From positions 21,329-85,328 of the forward strand of contig CBDBJK010000005.1 in assembly GCA_965206395.1 (NCBI GenBank): a DNA stretch of 64,000 nucleotides, read 5' to 3'. The stretch comes from CBDBJK01 sp965206395 (GTDB taxonomy: Bacteria > Chloroflexota > Dehalococcoidia > Lucifugimonadales > CATOSD01). The position numbers and the translations under genes are program-made. A model generated the notes under the pieces. The model was not told where the DNA came from. It worked only from the letters and a program-made list of their open reading frames with translations, and ran no database searches. Position 1 is the first letter of the stretch. Every line of letters begins with the position of its first letter. This document shows, piece by piece, positions 28,230-38,887 of this stretch.

Positions 28230-29426
28230 CTAACCCTGCGGCCCGTCAAGCTCCTCAATGAGTGCCTCTGATGGCCCGCGCTCTTGCTGGATACGTTCAG
28301 ACGCCGATTCGACCTTACGCATTACTCGAAGCACGTTTCCACCTAAGATTTTGAGGATATCATCGTCGCTGTACTCCCTGCGGAGCAACTCGGCTGTCAG
28401 ATCGGGATACTTCGTGACGTCCTCGAGGCCTACCGGAGTTGTGGTTATGCCATCGAAATCGCCGCCGATGCCGATGTGGTCGACGCCCGCGATGCTGCGG
28501 ATATGGTCGATGTGGTTGGCTACGTCGGCCAGCGTAGCGTCGGGTGACGGATTGGCTTCATCCCACTGGCTCATCGCCTCTTCGACCGCCTCTTCTGTGC
28601 TGTCAGGCGCGCTTTCGAGTTGCTCTTGTTCTGCCATGCGATTCTGGGCATGCTCGTAGACCGGCTTTGAAATGAAGTCCGGCACGAAGTTCACCATCAC
28701 CACGCCGTCATTTTCGACCACCCGCTTCAGCACGTCGTCCGGCACGTTTCTGGGATGGTCGTTGAGAGCGCGGGCCGACGAGTGGCTGAAAATGACGGGA
28801 GCGCCCGTGGCATCCAGCGCATCGTGCATGGTGTCGGGGGAGACGTGCGAGAGGTCTACCAGCATCCCAAGGCGGTTCATCTCGCGCACCACCTCTCGTC
28901 CGAAAGCGGAGAGTCCGTTCGAATGCGGCTCGTCGGTGCAAGAGTCTGCCCACGGAACGTTGGTGTTATGAGTCAGCGTCATGTATCGAGCGCCAAGGCT
29001 GTAGAACATGCGCAAAGTAGCCAGGGAGTTGTTTATCGAGTGGCCGCCTTCCATGCCCATCAGCGAGGCCACCTTGCCTGCCGCGAAAGCCTGTTCCACC
29101 TCATCAGCGGTGAGGGCAAGCTGGAACGCTTCGGGGTATGCCCGAAGCATGTTGTAAACAACGTCTATCTGCTCCATCGTAGCCCTGACAGACTCCTCTG
29201 GCGAGAAAGAAGTCGCCACGTACACCGACCAGAACTGCCCGCCAACGCCGCCCTCTCTCAATCGAGGAATGTCGGTGTGAAGCTCTGGCTGTGGCTTGCT
29301 GATGTCGATCTTGGAGATGGCGCGGCTGACCTTCTGCCTGTATTGCCAGGGCAGGTCGTTGTGGCCGTCGATGAGTGGAATCCGTCGATGCAGCTCCCTG
29401 GCATGTTCGAGAGTAGAATCGTTCAT
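28230..29426 (-). CDS. Membrane dipeptidase (M19, renal dipeptidase type)
   Basis: 398 residues. Zinc ligands are visible in LIDGHNDLPWQY (HxD), MEGGHS with the bridging Glu, LVDLSHVS and IFSHSSARAL, and the C-terminal DHIGIGGDFDG, all of peptidase family M19 in the amidohydrolase superfamily. It cleaves dipeptides, often with a C-terminal D-residue. I start at ATG 29426, behind GGAGACT; a longer frame to 29624 has no support. No signal peptide, so cytoplasmic in spite of the family name. Confidence 0.9.
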   Translation of the reverse strand: MNDSTLEHARELHRRIPLIDGHNDLPWQYRQKVSRAISKIDISKPQPELHTDIPRLREGGVGGQFWSVYVATSFSPEESVRATMEQIDVVYNMLRAYPEAFQLALTADEVEQAFAAGKVASLMGMEGGHSINNSLATLRMFYSLGARYMTLTHNTNVPWADSCTDEPHSNGLSAFGREVVREMNRLGMLVDLSHVSPDTMHDALDATGAPVIFSHSSARALNDHPRNVPDDVLKRVVENDGVVMVNFVPDFISKPVYEHAQNRMAEQEQLESAPDSTEEAVEEAMSQWDEANPSPDATLADVANHIDHIRSIAGVDHIGIGGDFDGITTTPVGLEDVTKYPDLTAELLRREYSDDDILKILGGNVLRVMRKVESASERIQQERGPSEALIEELDGPQG

Positions 29427-29804
29427 AGTAGTCTCCTGTGGTATGTGCGACGTGAGGCTTGCTTGTTCCTTATAAGGACAGACGGGTGGGAGTGTAACAT
29501 TGGCCCTGTGTAGCGTCAATTGTCGATCATCTGCTGGACACGGGAAAGACTGCGATGTAATATCGGGACATGGAACGTCCTGCTGAAGAATCCTCGCTCC
29601 GGCGCGCTTTCTCCGATACAACAAATGGCCTCAAAACCATTCGGTTTTGGGCCGGTGAAGTTATGATTGGGGCGGTAATAGGCTGGGTAACAGCAACCAA
29701 TGATGTTCCTGAACAAGTTCCCTAGGTTTTAGATAGTGGATACCCATACATATCCGTTGTATTGGGCATTTTAACCTTTGCTATCATTGTTTTCGTGGGC
29801 AACC

Positions 29805-31057
29805 TAGTGGTTCAACGTTTTTGTATTGATGGGTAGAGTGACTTTAGCTTGATGCGCGCATCCTCGGTAGTGAAGCGCCAATCCACTCGTATCACATCCC
29901 GGTTGCGTTGATTCTGCCAAGCATTGACCTCGCCGCGCAGGATGTCTTGATTGGCAATCCGTCGGTCCAGGCACTGTCGAGCCAGCACACCGATCTCTAT
30001 CTCCGCCATATTCAACCAACTCCCGTGTTTGGGAGTGTAGTGTATCTCCAGTCGCTCAGCTATACGCCTCGCCTCAGCAGGCTCGAATGCCTCGTATAGC
30101 GAGGACAGCTTGTGAGTGTTGAGATTGTCCATTACCAGCACGATCCGGTCTCTGTCAGGGTAGTCCTCGTCGACCAGTTTCTTTATCACATGCGCCCAGT
30201 CCACCTTCGTGCGACGCTCTCTGACCTCGACTCGGCGCCATCCGTCCAACGGTGCAAACAGCATGAACAGGCTGCTCACTCCATTGCGCTCGTATTCGTA
30301 GTCGTATGCCGCCGATAAGCCGGGCGCTGCGGGACGCGGCACTCGCGTCTCCTTGACTTGCTGTTTGCTCGTCTCATCCATGCACACCAGAACCTCATTC
30401 CCATCGTACGGCCGTTGGTAGACCTCCAGTACGTCTTCCATCACGTCTTCCATCGCGCACACAAACTCCGCGCTCTGACCGGGCGGGATGCACCAACTCT
30501 GCTTCAGCCACGGCTTCAGTTCGTTTTTTTTTAAGCGCCTGGCGAACCGTCTCGGTGCTAATGGTCCCGACTATCTCACACTCGACCAACTGGTCAGCCA
30601 ACAGCTTCAGGGTCCAACTGGCACGCCCCTCCGGCGGTTCCCCGCAGGCCATCGCTATCAACCGTGCTTCACCTTCGCCGTCCAGTCTCTTTTGACGCCG
30701 ACGCAGTTGCTTTTTGCGATTCAGCGCAGACTCGACCCCCTCCTCCACACAGCGCTTGCGTATTCGCTCGACCGTTGACTGTCCCACACCGAGCGCGCTG
30801 GTGATGTCCGCGTCCTTCATTCCCCCGTCCGAGCGTGACTCATCGCTCATCAGCAGAATGCGCGCATGGGTCTGTTTGTACGCCGCAGCCCGACCGCGTG
30901 AGACCAAGGCGTTGAGTTCCTGTTGTTCGTCGGTAGTCAGTCTGATACGGTACTTCTTGGTAGACATCATGGTTCCTCCTCGGTTCAACGTTACGATTGA
31001 ACCCCCAAGAGGAACAATGACTATCATGGTATTCATTTCAATGATGTTGGACCACTA
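29805..31057 (-). mobile_element. IS630-family element, copy 3 (long form)
   Basis: 1253 bp. It is divergent from copy 4, with 206 bases between them, so the two form large inverted repeats whose transposase genes read outward. Confidence 0.9.
29812..30970 (-). CDS. tnp: IS630 transposase (copy 3)
   Basis: Intact two-frame transposase with the duplicated MEDV segment; same protein as in copy 2. Confidence 0.88.
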
Positions 31058-31263
31058 GGTTGAGGAAAACACGGAGTCTGCCCAGATGACATTAAGGGTT
31101 CAGCGCCTACATAGTTTAGTAGCGTGCTACCCATACAACACCTACACGCTCCTTCACAATGGAAATCACACTATTAGCAAACGATTCACACGTTCGCAAT
31201 ATAACTAAACAAAAGATCGAACCACGGCTATGGCAGCGTGACCACGATTCACTGTGGCGCTAC

Positions 31264-32516
31264 TAGTGGTCCAACATCATTGAAATGAATACCATGATAG
31301 TCATTGTTCCTCTTGGGGGTTCAATCGTAACGTTGAACCGAGGAGGAACCATGATGTCTACCAAGAAGTACCGTATCAGACTGACTACCGACGAACAACA
31401 GGAACTCAACGCCTTGGTCTCACGCGGTCGGGCTGCGGCGTACAAACAGACCCATGCGCGCATTCTGCTGATGAGCGATGAGTCACGCTCGGACGGGGGA
31501 ATGAAGGACGCGGACATCACCAGCGCGCTCGGTGTGGGACAGTCAACGGTCGAGCGAATACGCAAGCGCTGTGTGGAGGAGGGGGTTGAGTCTGCGCTGA
31601 ATCGCAAAAAGCAACTGCGTCGGCGTCAAAAGAGACTGGACGGCGAAGGTGAAGCACGGTTGATAGCGATGGCCTGCGGGGAACCGCCGGAGGGGCGTGC
31701 CAGTTGGACCCTGAAGCTGTTGGCTGACCAGTTGGTCGAGTGTGAGATAGTCGGGACCATTAGCACCGAGACGGTTCGCCAGGCGCTTAAAAAAAAACGA
31801 ACTGAAGCCGTGGCTGAAGCAGAGTTGGTGCATCCCGCCCGGTCAGAGCGCGGAGTTTGTGTGCGCGATGGAAGACGTGATGGAAGACGTACTGGAGGTC
31901 TACCAACGGCCGTACGATGGGAATGAGGTTCTGGTGTGCATGGATGAGACGAGCAAACAGCAAGTCAAGGAGACGCGAGTGCCGCGTCCCGCAGCGCCCG
32001 GCTTATCGGCGGCATACGACTACGAATACGAGCGCAATGGAGTGAGCAGCCTGTTCATGCTGTTTGCACCGTTGGACGGATGGCGCCGAGTCGAGGTCAG
32101 AGAGCGTCGCACGAAGGTGGACTGGGCGCATGTGATAAAGAAACTGGTCGACGAGGACTACCCTGACAGAGACCGGATCGTGCTGGTAATGGACAATCTC
32201 AACACTCACAAGCTGTCCTCGCTATACGAGGCATTCGAGCCTGCTGAGGCGAGGCGTATAGCTGAGCGACTGGAGATACACTACACTCCCAAACACGGGA
32301 GTTGGTTGAATATGGCGGAGATAGAGATCGGTGTGCTGGCTCGACAGTGCCTGGACCGACGGATTGCCAATCAAGACATCCTGCGCGGCGAGGTCAATGC
32401 TTGGCAGAATCAACGCAACCGGGATGTGATACGAGTGGATTGGCGCTTCACTACCGAGGATGCGCGCATCAAGCTAAAGTCACTCTACCCATCAATACAA
32501 AAACATTGAACCACTA
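31264..32516 (+). mobile_element. IS630-family element, copy 4 (long form)
   Basis: 1253 bp. Its right end reads AAAACATTGAACCACTA in place of AAAACGTTGAACCACTA seen in the others, which changes the last transposase residue to His and alters the terminal repeat. Confidence 0.9.
31351..32509 (+). CDS. tnp: IS630 transposase (copy 4)
   Basis: Intact two-frame gene ending ...SIQKH instead of ...SIQKR. The stop lies eight bases inside the right end of the element. Confidence 0.88.
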
Positions 32517-32537
32517 GCATGAGTGTAGAAGGGAAAT

Positions 32538-33191
32538 ATGCAAATGGCTGCTAAATTACTCATTGTAGATGATGAGCAGGCCATCCTCAGCCTCATGGAC
32601 GAATGGTTGCAAGACGCTGGATATGAGGTGCGCACGGCATCCAACGGCCAAGAAGGCGTAGGCGTGTTGAAAGAGTTTCAAGCAGATCTGGTTATTTCGG
32701 ATGTGTGGATGCCTGGAATGGATGGATACCACTTCGCTCGCCTGGTACGTAAGGCGTGTGATGCCCAGATTCTAATGATCACGGGCGTGCCTCAGGAGGC
32801 AGCGGTGCTCAAGGATATGAAAGTAGATATCGATAGCTACCTTGTGAAGCCATTCAGTCTATGAGATTTCCTTCAGCATGTGGAAAAGCTGCTCCAAAAC
32901 AAAGGCCCCCGCAGTTCTTCTGAAGAAGAGCGCCAGGGGAGTATGGATGCACAATCGAAGTATGTGGACAGGCTTTTGTCATCTACAGAGGACAGGCTGT
33001 TGGAGATGTATAGAAAGCTAGCACCTGGCGATTGTCGGTTGGTTGAGGCTATGATTGCCAGGTTAGCCGATGCGAACGACCTAGCGAAGGATGCTGCAAG
33101 GGAAGACTATGGTGAACTGACAGATATGCACAATTATCTGAGGTCTGAAGGACAGACTAATAGAGTTCACGCCGCAGCTGGAGTCAACTAG
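32538..33191 (+). pseudogene. CheY-like response regulator with in-frame stop
   Basis: Residues 1-108 are a receiver domain: LIVDDEQA acidic pocket, the phospho-acceptor Asp in LVISDVWMPGMDG, Thr in LMITGVP, and Lys in YLVKPFSL. A TGA at 32862-32864 then interrupts the expected last helix; the same frame continues DFLQHVEKLLQNKG and runs a further 100 helical residues to 33191. Receivers normally have SLxDLLxxVEKLL at this point, so the stop is internal. The truncated product may still be a single-domain receiver. It begins 22 bases after an IS630 copy; no partner kinase is nearby. Confidence 0.75.
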
Positions 33192-33661
33192 AGCACCTCC
33201 AACGAAGAGCCATGGGCAGTCCCCTCTCGGCGTAGCTTGCCCTGTCTGCTAAGACGATCCAAGGCTGCAGCGGAGGCATAACGAAGCTGGTGGAATGTGT
33301 TCTTAAGGCTCTGGTGGGTGGAAGGGTGGGAGCGCAGCTCGGCTAGCATTCCAGATGCCTCCGCTGAAACGTCTCGAATGGCTGCGCTTTCTAAAAGAGG
33401 CGTCAGCGGGCGGCGGTTTTTCGAAGCCAGAGATGGCGCACCCAGGAGTTCAGAGAGCCTGGGCAGCACCAGAAATCGCACATTGGCAAATCCCGAACGT
33501 CCGAGGTTGTGGCGGAGTGAGAGATTGGCGTAAACAGAGGGGCCTATTACCGTGACAGGTGCAAGTGGGTCTTCTTGCTTGAGAGAATAAATGAGGTCCA
33601 CCAGCCGTTCTGTGAGGCCAGTCCCCAAGCTATCCAAAAACAGTGTAGATGCTATTTTCAC
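33188..33661 (-). CDS. N-terminal fragment of AddB/RecB-like nuclease-helicase subunit
   Basis: 157 residues resembling the N-terminus of an AddB-like ATP-dependent nuclease subunit: GTGLTERLVDLIYSLKQEDPLAPVTVIGPS, then LSLRHNLGRSGFANVRFLVLPRLSELLGAP. Full-length relatives have about 1000 residues and a C-terminal PD-(D/E)XK nuclease; here the frame stops after helix-rich sequence. No remainder is found within the window, so this is probably a truncated remnant. It converges on the response-regulator frame with a 4-base overlap. Confidence 0.5.
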   Translation of the reverse strand: MKIASTLFLDSLGTGLTERLVDLIYSLKQEDPLAPVTVIGPSVYANLSLRHNLGRSGFANVRFLVLPRLSELLGAPSLASKNRRPLTPLLESAAIRDVSAEASGMLAELRSHPSTHQSLKNTFHQLRYASAAALDRLSRQGKLRREGTAHGSSLEVL

Positions 33662-33783
33662 TGTTTATTCTTTCATAGTCAGCCGAAAACAGATGGTATG
33701 CCTCATTTTAGGCCCTTAGTGGCTTCGAACACAACTATGCTTACATGGCGGCTTCAACCTGACCGTCGGGAACGACCAGTGCC

Positions 33784-35502
33784 TCAAGACGATGAGCCTC
33801 CTTCCCTCAAGAGGCGTTCCATCTCCGTAGCAAACCAGATAGCCATACTGCCTCCCCTGTCGTCGTATCCGAATATGGCCGGACGGTCTAGAAGGTCACC
33901 GATACTCTGCTGTACTCCTGTGCCCGTACACGAATCCACAATGCCCCCATCATCGTCTATGCGTTCGCACACACCCCGCCACATTAATTCTAATGATGCG
34001 CGGTGTGATGAGTCCAACCACCCCATTCGGAGTCCTCTAGCCATCGAATAGCCAATCATACAGGTGGACGTGTGCTCCTGATATGAGCCTGGAATGTCCA
34101 GTACCTGCGAATACATGCCAGAAGGTTGCTGTAAGCGTTGGATTCCGTCCAGGAGTCGTACATACATGGACATGATGACGTTTCTGTGGGTATGGTCGTC
34201 GGGCAAGTAGGTCAGGCATTCGGTCAGCCCTAATGCGGCGAAACCGTTGCCCCTGCCCCAAAGATAGTGTGCCGACCTGCAATGCCAGAACAGTCCATCA
34301 TCTTGCTGGATGTTACCGTTGAGCAGCAAGTTAGTGAGAATGTCCAGAAAGAGTTCGTTTCCAGTGATTTGGAATGCGCGACCCAGAATCGTTCCGGCCA
34401 GGAACATATCCTCCGTGCGGAAATCAGGATCAGCGGGTGGAGGCCATTCGCCTTGCTCCCTAGGTATATAGTAGCTGGCTGCTTTTACTACCAGTTCAGC
34501 GTGTCGCTTGTCTGATGTAAGGTTCGCAAGCTCGTCTCCCCAGACCACACCTGCCAGCTTGGGCGTCTGAGGGCTATCTCCGAAAGGGTCGATTGTGCCT
34601 GAGACGTATGGCTCTACAATTGATGCTACGTCAGATACGGAACTTGAGACGGACGGATCCAGTTCCGCGAGACGCAGACGTCCACTAATGCTCACTCCCT
34701 GGGTGTACATGATTGGCTCTTGCAGCTTGTGACCATACACAGACGCCAGTATTCGAGCGATATCCAGAGGCGAGCGAGAGCGTCGGGCATCAAGCACTCG
34801 GCGCGCCGGCGATGGTTCCAAAGACCCTTGACCTATCACATCCCATATCTTGTCAAGCTCTGAAGCAATCTGCTCCTCAGGAATGGTTAGCCGAAGGCCA
34901 GGGATTGGAGCCAGCCCGTCGGGATTTCCCAAACCGATTGCCGCCAGCAGGCTGTCATCCGGTTCGATGTCGGCGGCTCCCAATGCCTGCCCAAGGCTGC
35001 TAGCGGCGGCGTTAGCTTCCCACAACGTGGACGAACCCGAGCGTAATTCCAAGACCAGGTCGGGCGCTTGAAAACACAACCACCGCCAGAGATAGCGTGA
35101 CTCGGGGTTCTGGGGATCGTAAAAGAAGTTGTCCCTGGGAGGATACCCTGTGTCGGGCTCACCGCCTGCACCGTTCTCCGGCGCTTTGTCCATTATCAGA
35201 CCGTCCAGGTTTACACATGGAACTGCGCTCAAGGCTATCTTATCCGATAGACTTCGACCCTTGGCAGCGAAGAGCCGCAGCACCTCTAGCGCCAGGACAG
35301 CGTCCTCCTGCCGTCCAGACAGACTACCCAGGACAAGCACTCTTATACGATTGGTGACTGAAGCGTAGGCATCTTTGTCTACCAATGCGGGAATTGAACA
35401 CTCGGAGCGAGTTACTCCGCAAGCCGACGATATCCAGATGTCGGACCTGGTCTGCGTGAGAGATTCAATGGTCTTGTTGATGTCCGGTACGAGAATTGTC
35501 AT
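33784..35502 (-). CDS. Two-domain protein: M14-like N-terminus and GH88/GH105-like C-terminus
   Basis: 572 residues, start ATG 35502 behind AGGAG. The N-terminal 200 residues resemble a zinc carboxypeptidase (M14) fold without the clear HxxE pair: RVLVLGSLSGRQEDAVLALEVL, VPCVNLDGL, APDLVLELRSG. The C-terminal 260 residues have the (alpha/alpha)6-barrel pattern of GH88/GH105 unsaturated uronyl hydrolases: FRTEDMFLAGTILGRAF, DGLFWHCRSAHYLWGRGNGFAALGL, QPSGMYSQVLDIPGSY. I infer a role in degrading acidic sugar polymers or their peptide conjugates; the M14-like part may be only binding. Confidence 0.6.
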   Translation of the reverse strand: MTILVPDINKTIESLTQTRSDIWISSACGVTRSECSIPALVDKDAYASVTNRIRVLVLGSLSGRQEDAVLALEVLRLFAAKGRSLSDKIALSAVPCVNLDGLIMDKAPENGAGGEPDTGYPPRDNFFYDPQNPESRYLWRWLCFQAPDLVLELRSGSSTLWEANAAASSLGQALGAADIEPDDSLLAAIGLGNPDGLAPIPGLRLTIPEEQIASELDKIWDVIGQGSLEPSPARRVLDARRSRSPLDIARILASVYGHKLQEPIMYTQGVSISGRLRLAELDPSVSSSVSDVASIVEPYVSGTIDPFGDSPQTPKLAGVVWGDELANLTSDKRHAELVVKAASYYIPREQGEWPPPADPDFRTEDMFLAGTILGRAFQITGNELFLDILTNLLLNGNIQQDDGLFWHCRSAHYLWGRGNGFAALGLTECLTYLPDDHTHRNVIMSMYVRLLDGIQRLQQPSGMYSQVLDIPGSYQEHTSTCMIGYSMARGLRMGWLDSSHRASLELMWRGVCERIDDDGGIVDSCTGTGVQQSIGDLLDRPAIFGYDDRGGSMAIWFATEMERLLREGGSSS

Positions 35503-35503
35503 A

Positions 35504-35938
35504 CTAATCAACTCCTGATATCGAGTTTAAGGAGGGAAGGAGGGCTGCGTTGATGGCCGTCATGGAAAACCGCTCGTACTCACGAAATTCCCTGAGCACC
35601 TCGGATGAGAAACTGACTAGGGCTTCGGGGAAAAGGCGGCGCAATATGGCCCGTACCTTTACGTCTCGGAACCCCGAAGTCGTTATCAGCCCGATATCAG
35701 GAAGCTGGTCTTGCAGGACGGCGTTGGTTGCTACTGTGGTACCGTGCATCAACGCGGTTATCTGGTCGCTGCCGGCGTCCTTGTGGTTGAGAAGCTCTTT
35801 CAATCCCTCGAACAGCGCTCTAGATGGGTCTTCGGGAGTGGACGGAAATTTGTATACAGCTAACTCCTGAGTTTCTGGATCAAACAGGACGAAATCTGTA
35901 AAAGTGCCTCCTGTGTCCACCCCCACGAGATAAGACAT
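35504..35938 (-). pseudogene. hyuA: Hydantoinase A remnant (N-terminus with deletion)
   Basis: The start is typical of the N-methylhydantoinase A/oxoprolinase family: YLVGVDTGGTFTDFVLFD, the ATP-binding GTTVATNAVL and LITTSGFRDV. Relatives have about 680 residues; this frame jumps after GFRDVKV to a later block (LFPEALVSFSSEVLREFREYERF) and stops at 144 residues. An internal deletion and a C-terminal loss are therefore likely. It is directly upstream of the preceding two-domain gene. Confidence 0.75.
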
Positions 35939-35998
35939 CAGTATTCTCTCCCCCTTCTTTTAGATAGCTGGCGCTGAATGCACGAAGGAGAAATTGAG

Positions 35999-36904
35999 TC
36001 ATTGAGTTTCTTTGCCCTCATCGAGGCGTTCGCCCATTTCGTCAAGGAAGCTCGCTACTTCTGGAGATAGGGACACATCGCTCTGTTCCTGTGACTGCAT
36101 TGACACAATATTTTGGTCATAATATCTCTCCAGTTCCTGGATGAGCTCTTTGACCTCAGGCTTGTTACTTTCCACTGTCTGGCTGATCTCCTGGTACTGC
36201 TTCTCGCCGCCAGCAGAGTCTGCTAGGGAGACCGGAAAACCGTACAATGTGCACAACACCTCCATGAGGCGCGCGGCTCCCATGTGATCTTCTTCTAGCT
36301 GCAGATACTGGGGCAGACGCGCCATCAAGCTGGTTGTTATCACCTCAGAATTGGCCTGTGCCTAGGATACCAGATTAGCGATACTCGTTGGCCCCTGATA
36401 CGTGCCGCTTCGGGTCGAGACCAACCCCCCGGCTCGCGCCTCTTGATCTTTGGTGAGATTCCCGGTAACCAGCAGCGGCCGTGTATGAGGCACCGAATCG
36501 TACATACCTCCTATGCCGCAGTACTCGGTAACATCAAATTGCTTGAGCAGGTTTACGACGGCTTCTGCGTAATCTTCGCCTTTAGCATGCGGCTCACGCA
36601 TTTCCAGAAACAGGTAATCCCTATTGCTCTCATCGTCATGGGCATAGTGGACTATGGTGTTGGGAATGGTCAACACGCGTCGGTCATTTACTGTGCGGGT
36701 TCGAGGGCGATACTGCGTGAAGTCATAGAAGTTTCCTGGTCGTGCGAGTCTGCCAAGCTCTTTTGCATCAAGGTGTCCCTTGAGCTTGGTAAGTATCTGT
36801 GTGCCAACCCTTCCGACATTTATCCAGGGGCGTAGGACAGCGATGACACAGGTGTTGTGCAACTCTGGTATCGGTTCATGCACCTCAAAAGCGTCTAATC
36901 TCAT
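35999..36904 (-). pseudogene. PAC2-family protein with in-frame TAG
   Basis: The PAC2 family comprises proteasome-assembly-chaperone-like proteins found also in bacteria without proteasomes. The first 180 residues carry CVIAVLRPWINVGRVG, YCGIGGMYDSVPHTRPLLVTG and QGPTSIANL. A TAG at 36362-36364 follows LVS, and the same frame continues AQANSEVITTSLMARLPQYLQLEEDHMGAARLMEVL, the usual C-terminal part. One base change would explain the break. Probable full length is about 300 residues. Confidence 0.75.
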
Positions 36905-36995
36905 GGCATTATCCTTTCAGGCAATATTCTCGCCGGAAGATTTGATTCAACGGTTCTTCTCCAGTGCATCCAGGACATGGCGACCTGTGTCCTTT

Positions 36996-38558
36996 TCAGG
37001 TTGTCAATGAGGTAATTTCCTTAATAATGAAATCGGCCATGCGCTCGCCGATCATCATAGTAGTGACGTTGGTGTTGGCGCGTACGCAGTCGGGCATTAT
37101 GGAGGCATCAACCACTCGTAGGCCCTCCATGCCATGTACTCGCCCATACTGGTCGACAACGGCCATATTGTCTGAGGCTGGCCCCATCTTGCACGTGCAA
37201 GAGATATGCTGACCTGTAGTGGCTTCGCGCTTCAGCCATTCATCCAGAGCATCGTCTGACGCCAGGTCCGACTCCAAGGGCTCGATGAGTTCCTCGACCA
37301 GCGCCGCGTAGTCCGGGTGTTTACCAAGCTCTATGGCTTTGAGTACGCCCTCACGCATCCGCTTGCGATCGAAGTCCTCCTGCAAATAGTTGTAGTCGAG
37401 AAAAGGTTGCTGATTAGGATCAGTGGATTGCAGTTTCATCTCGCCAGCGCCCATTGCGAGATACAGCCCCACCGTCATGCGGATGCCTAAAGGCTCCATG
37501 CGTGCGCCACCACGATTGACGCGAGCGGTAGCGTATGAACTCATGATGAGTATCATGTCGTTGCGCAGGTCTGATCCTTCGGCAGTATAACGCAGGCAAG
37601 CCTGAGTGCGCGGGGCAAGGCCATCCAGTTCGACTTCAGGTTTGGTTTTCCAGGTGACAAATACGATGGGATGGTCGCGTAAGTTCTGGCCCACGCCTGG
37701 GAGGTCGTGAACAACCGGAATTCCTATCTCGGCCAGATGGGCAGCAGGACCAACGCCTGACAGCATCAAGGTTTGTGGAGACCCAATTGCGCCTGCGCTA
37801 AGAATTATCTCGTCGCCATAAACAGTGAACTTTTCACCACCGCTTTCGACCTCAACCCCGACGGCGCGCTTGCCCTCGAAGATGATGCGATGCGTTGTGC
37901 AGTTGGGGCGAATGGTGAGGTTGAGACGGTGTCGCGACGTGCTCAAGTAGCCTATCGCCGTGCTCCAGCGTATGCCGTTGGGATTGTTGAAGGGTACAGG
38001 ACTCAATCCAGTAGAGTCAGGGTTGTTCAGGTCGGGGCTTACGGAGTAGCCGGCGGCTACGCAACCGTTATAGAAGGCCGTTTGGGCAGGCAGCCAATCT
38101 TCTTCCTTGAACCGACGCGCGATAATTGGGCCGTCCGTGCCGTGAAAGTCGTCGGAGAAGTCCGTGTCCGTCTCCAGCTTGCGGAAGTAGGGCATTAGCT
38201 TTTCGAACCCCCACTCGTCGTTGCCCATAGATGCCCACGTATCATAGTCTTCGGGCACGCCGCGCAGAAACATCTGGCCGTTGATAGCGCTGGAGCCGCC
38301 GGTGACCTTGCCCCGCGGAACCATCATAGGCAGGGCCGTGTCGGTAGCTTTGCCTATGAACTGCCAGTTGTGGTCGCTTACCATGACGTCGGTGGTGGTG
38401 GCATATCCAAATCTCACCTCATCCGGCAAGTCTTCGATTTCCGCGTAGTCTGGGCCTGCCTCCAACAGCAGCACTGATTTATCGGGGTCTTCGCTAAGCC
38501 TCGTCGCGATAATTGAACCCGCCGATCCTGCTCCGACAACAATAACGTCGTACTTCAT
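36996..38558 (-). CDS. GMC oxidoreductase, choline dehydrogenase-like
   Basis: A 520-residue flavoenzyme. FAD motif VVGAGSAGSIIATRLSEDP at the N-terminus, LLEAG, the GMC signature 1 GGSSAINGQMFLRGVPEDYD, signature 2 GAIGSPQTLMLSGVGP, and the C-terminal catalytic pair region TGQHISCTCKMG plus VVDASIMPDCVRANTNVTTMMIGER. GMC enzymes oxidise alcohols; the substrate is unknown. The neighbours include flavin monooxygenases and amidohydrolases, so use of a dissolved organic alcohol is plausible. The frame is intact while several neighbours are not. Confidence 0.92.
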   Translation of the reverse strand: MKYDVIVVGAGSAGSIIATRLSEDPDKSVLLLEAGPDYAEIEDLPDEVRFGYATTTDVMVSDHNWQFIGKATDTALPMMVPRGKVTGGSSAINGQMFLRGVPEDYDTWASMGNDEWGFEKLMPYFRKLETDTDFSDDFHGTDGPIIARRFKEEDWLPAQTAFYNGCVAAGYSVSPDLNNPDSTGLSPVPFNNPNGIRWSTAIGYLSTSRHRLNLTIRPNCTTHRIIFEGKRAVGVEVESGGEKFTVYGDEIILSAGAIGSPQTLMLSGVGPAAHLAEIGIPVVHDLPGVGQNLRDHPIVFVTWKTKPEVELDGLAPRTQACLRYTAEGSDLRNDMILIMSSYATARVNRGGARMEPLGIRMTVGLYLAMGAGEMKLQSTDPNQQPFLDYNYLQEDFDRKRMREGVLKAIELGKHPDYAALVEELIEPLESDLASDDALDEWLKREATTGQHISCTCKMGPASDNMAVVDQYGRVHGMEGLRVVDASIMPDCVRANTNVTTMMIGERMADFIIKEITSLTT

Positions 38559-38887
38559 TGCTAGGCCTCCTCAAGAAGGTGTTAGAGTTTGCAGTTCTTT
38601 TCATTATCCAGAGAATTGACCATGTGTGTCCTAAGGCGGCATGATACGCTTGGTGGAGGCGCGCGTCAATATGATGGTGTCCTCGCCAAGCGTATCACGC
38701 AAGCTAACCTGAGGAAAGCGCCCAAAGAAAACCTATTTGCTACTGATGGGGAAGCATTGCTTGACATCGAGTCATCTTGGGGCAATAATGCGGACTCACT
38801 TTGCAGACATTCGGCAAGGACAAGAGTTTTCTGTAAAGCACTGATTGGACATATACGTGGCGTGGAAGAATTTCTTTGGAGGATAAA
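38559..38887. other. Intergenic region between divergent genes
   Basis: About 330 bases between the GMC gene and the CDGSH gene. Both promoters must lie here, but I see no convincing -35/-10 pair. A partial inverted repeat around 38645-38700 (GATACGCTTGG / CCAAGCGTATC) is the only structure. Confidence 0.4.

Larger units (their letters stand above)
29570..31208 (+). pseudogene. Small membrane protein, broken by a frameshift/stop and IS630
   Basis: A 51-codon frame (29570-29725) has one hydrophobic segment (WAGEVMIGAVIGWVTA). After a stop, another frame from about 29732 encodes a second one (YISVVLGILTFAIIVFVGN) and runs into the IS at 29805. Beyond that IS (31058 on) the same frame stays open for about 50 codons, starting VEENTESAQM, to a TAA at 31206. 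I infer one decayed gene; no family is recognised. Confidence 0.35.
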
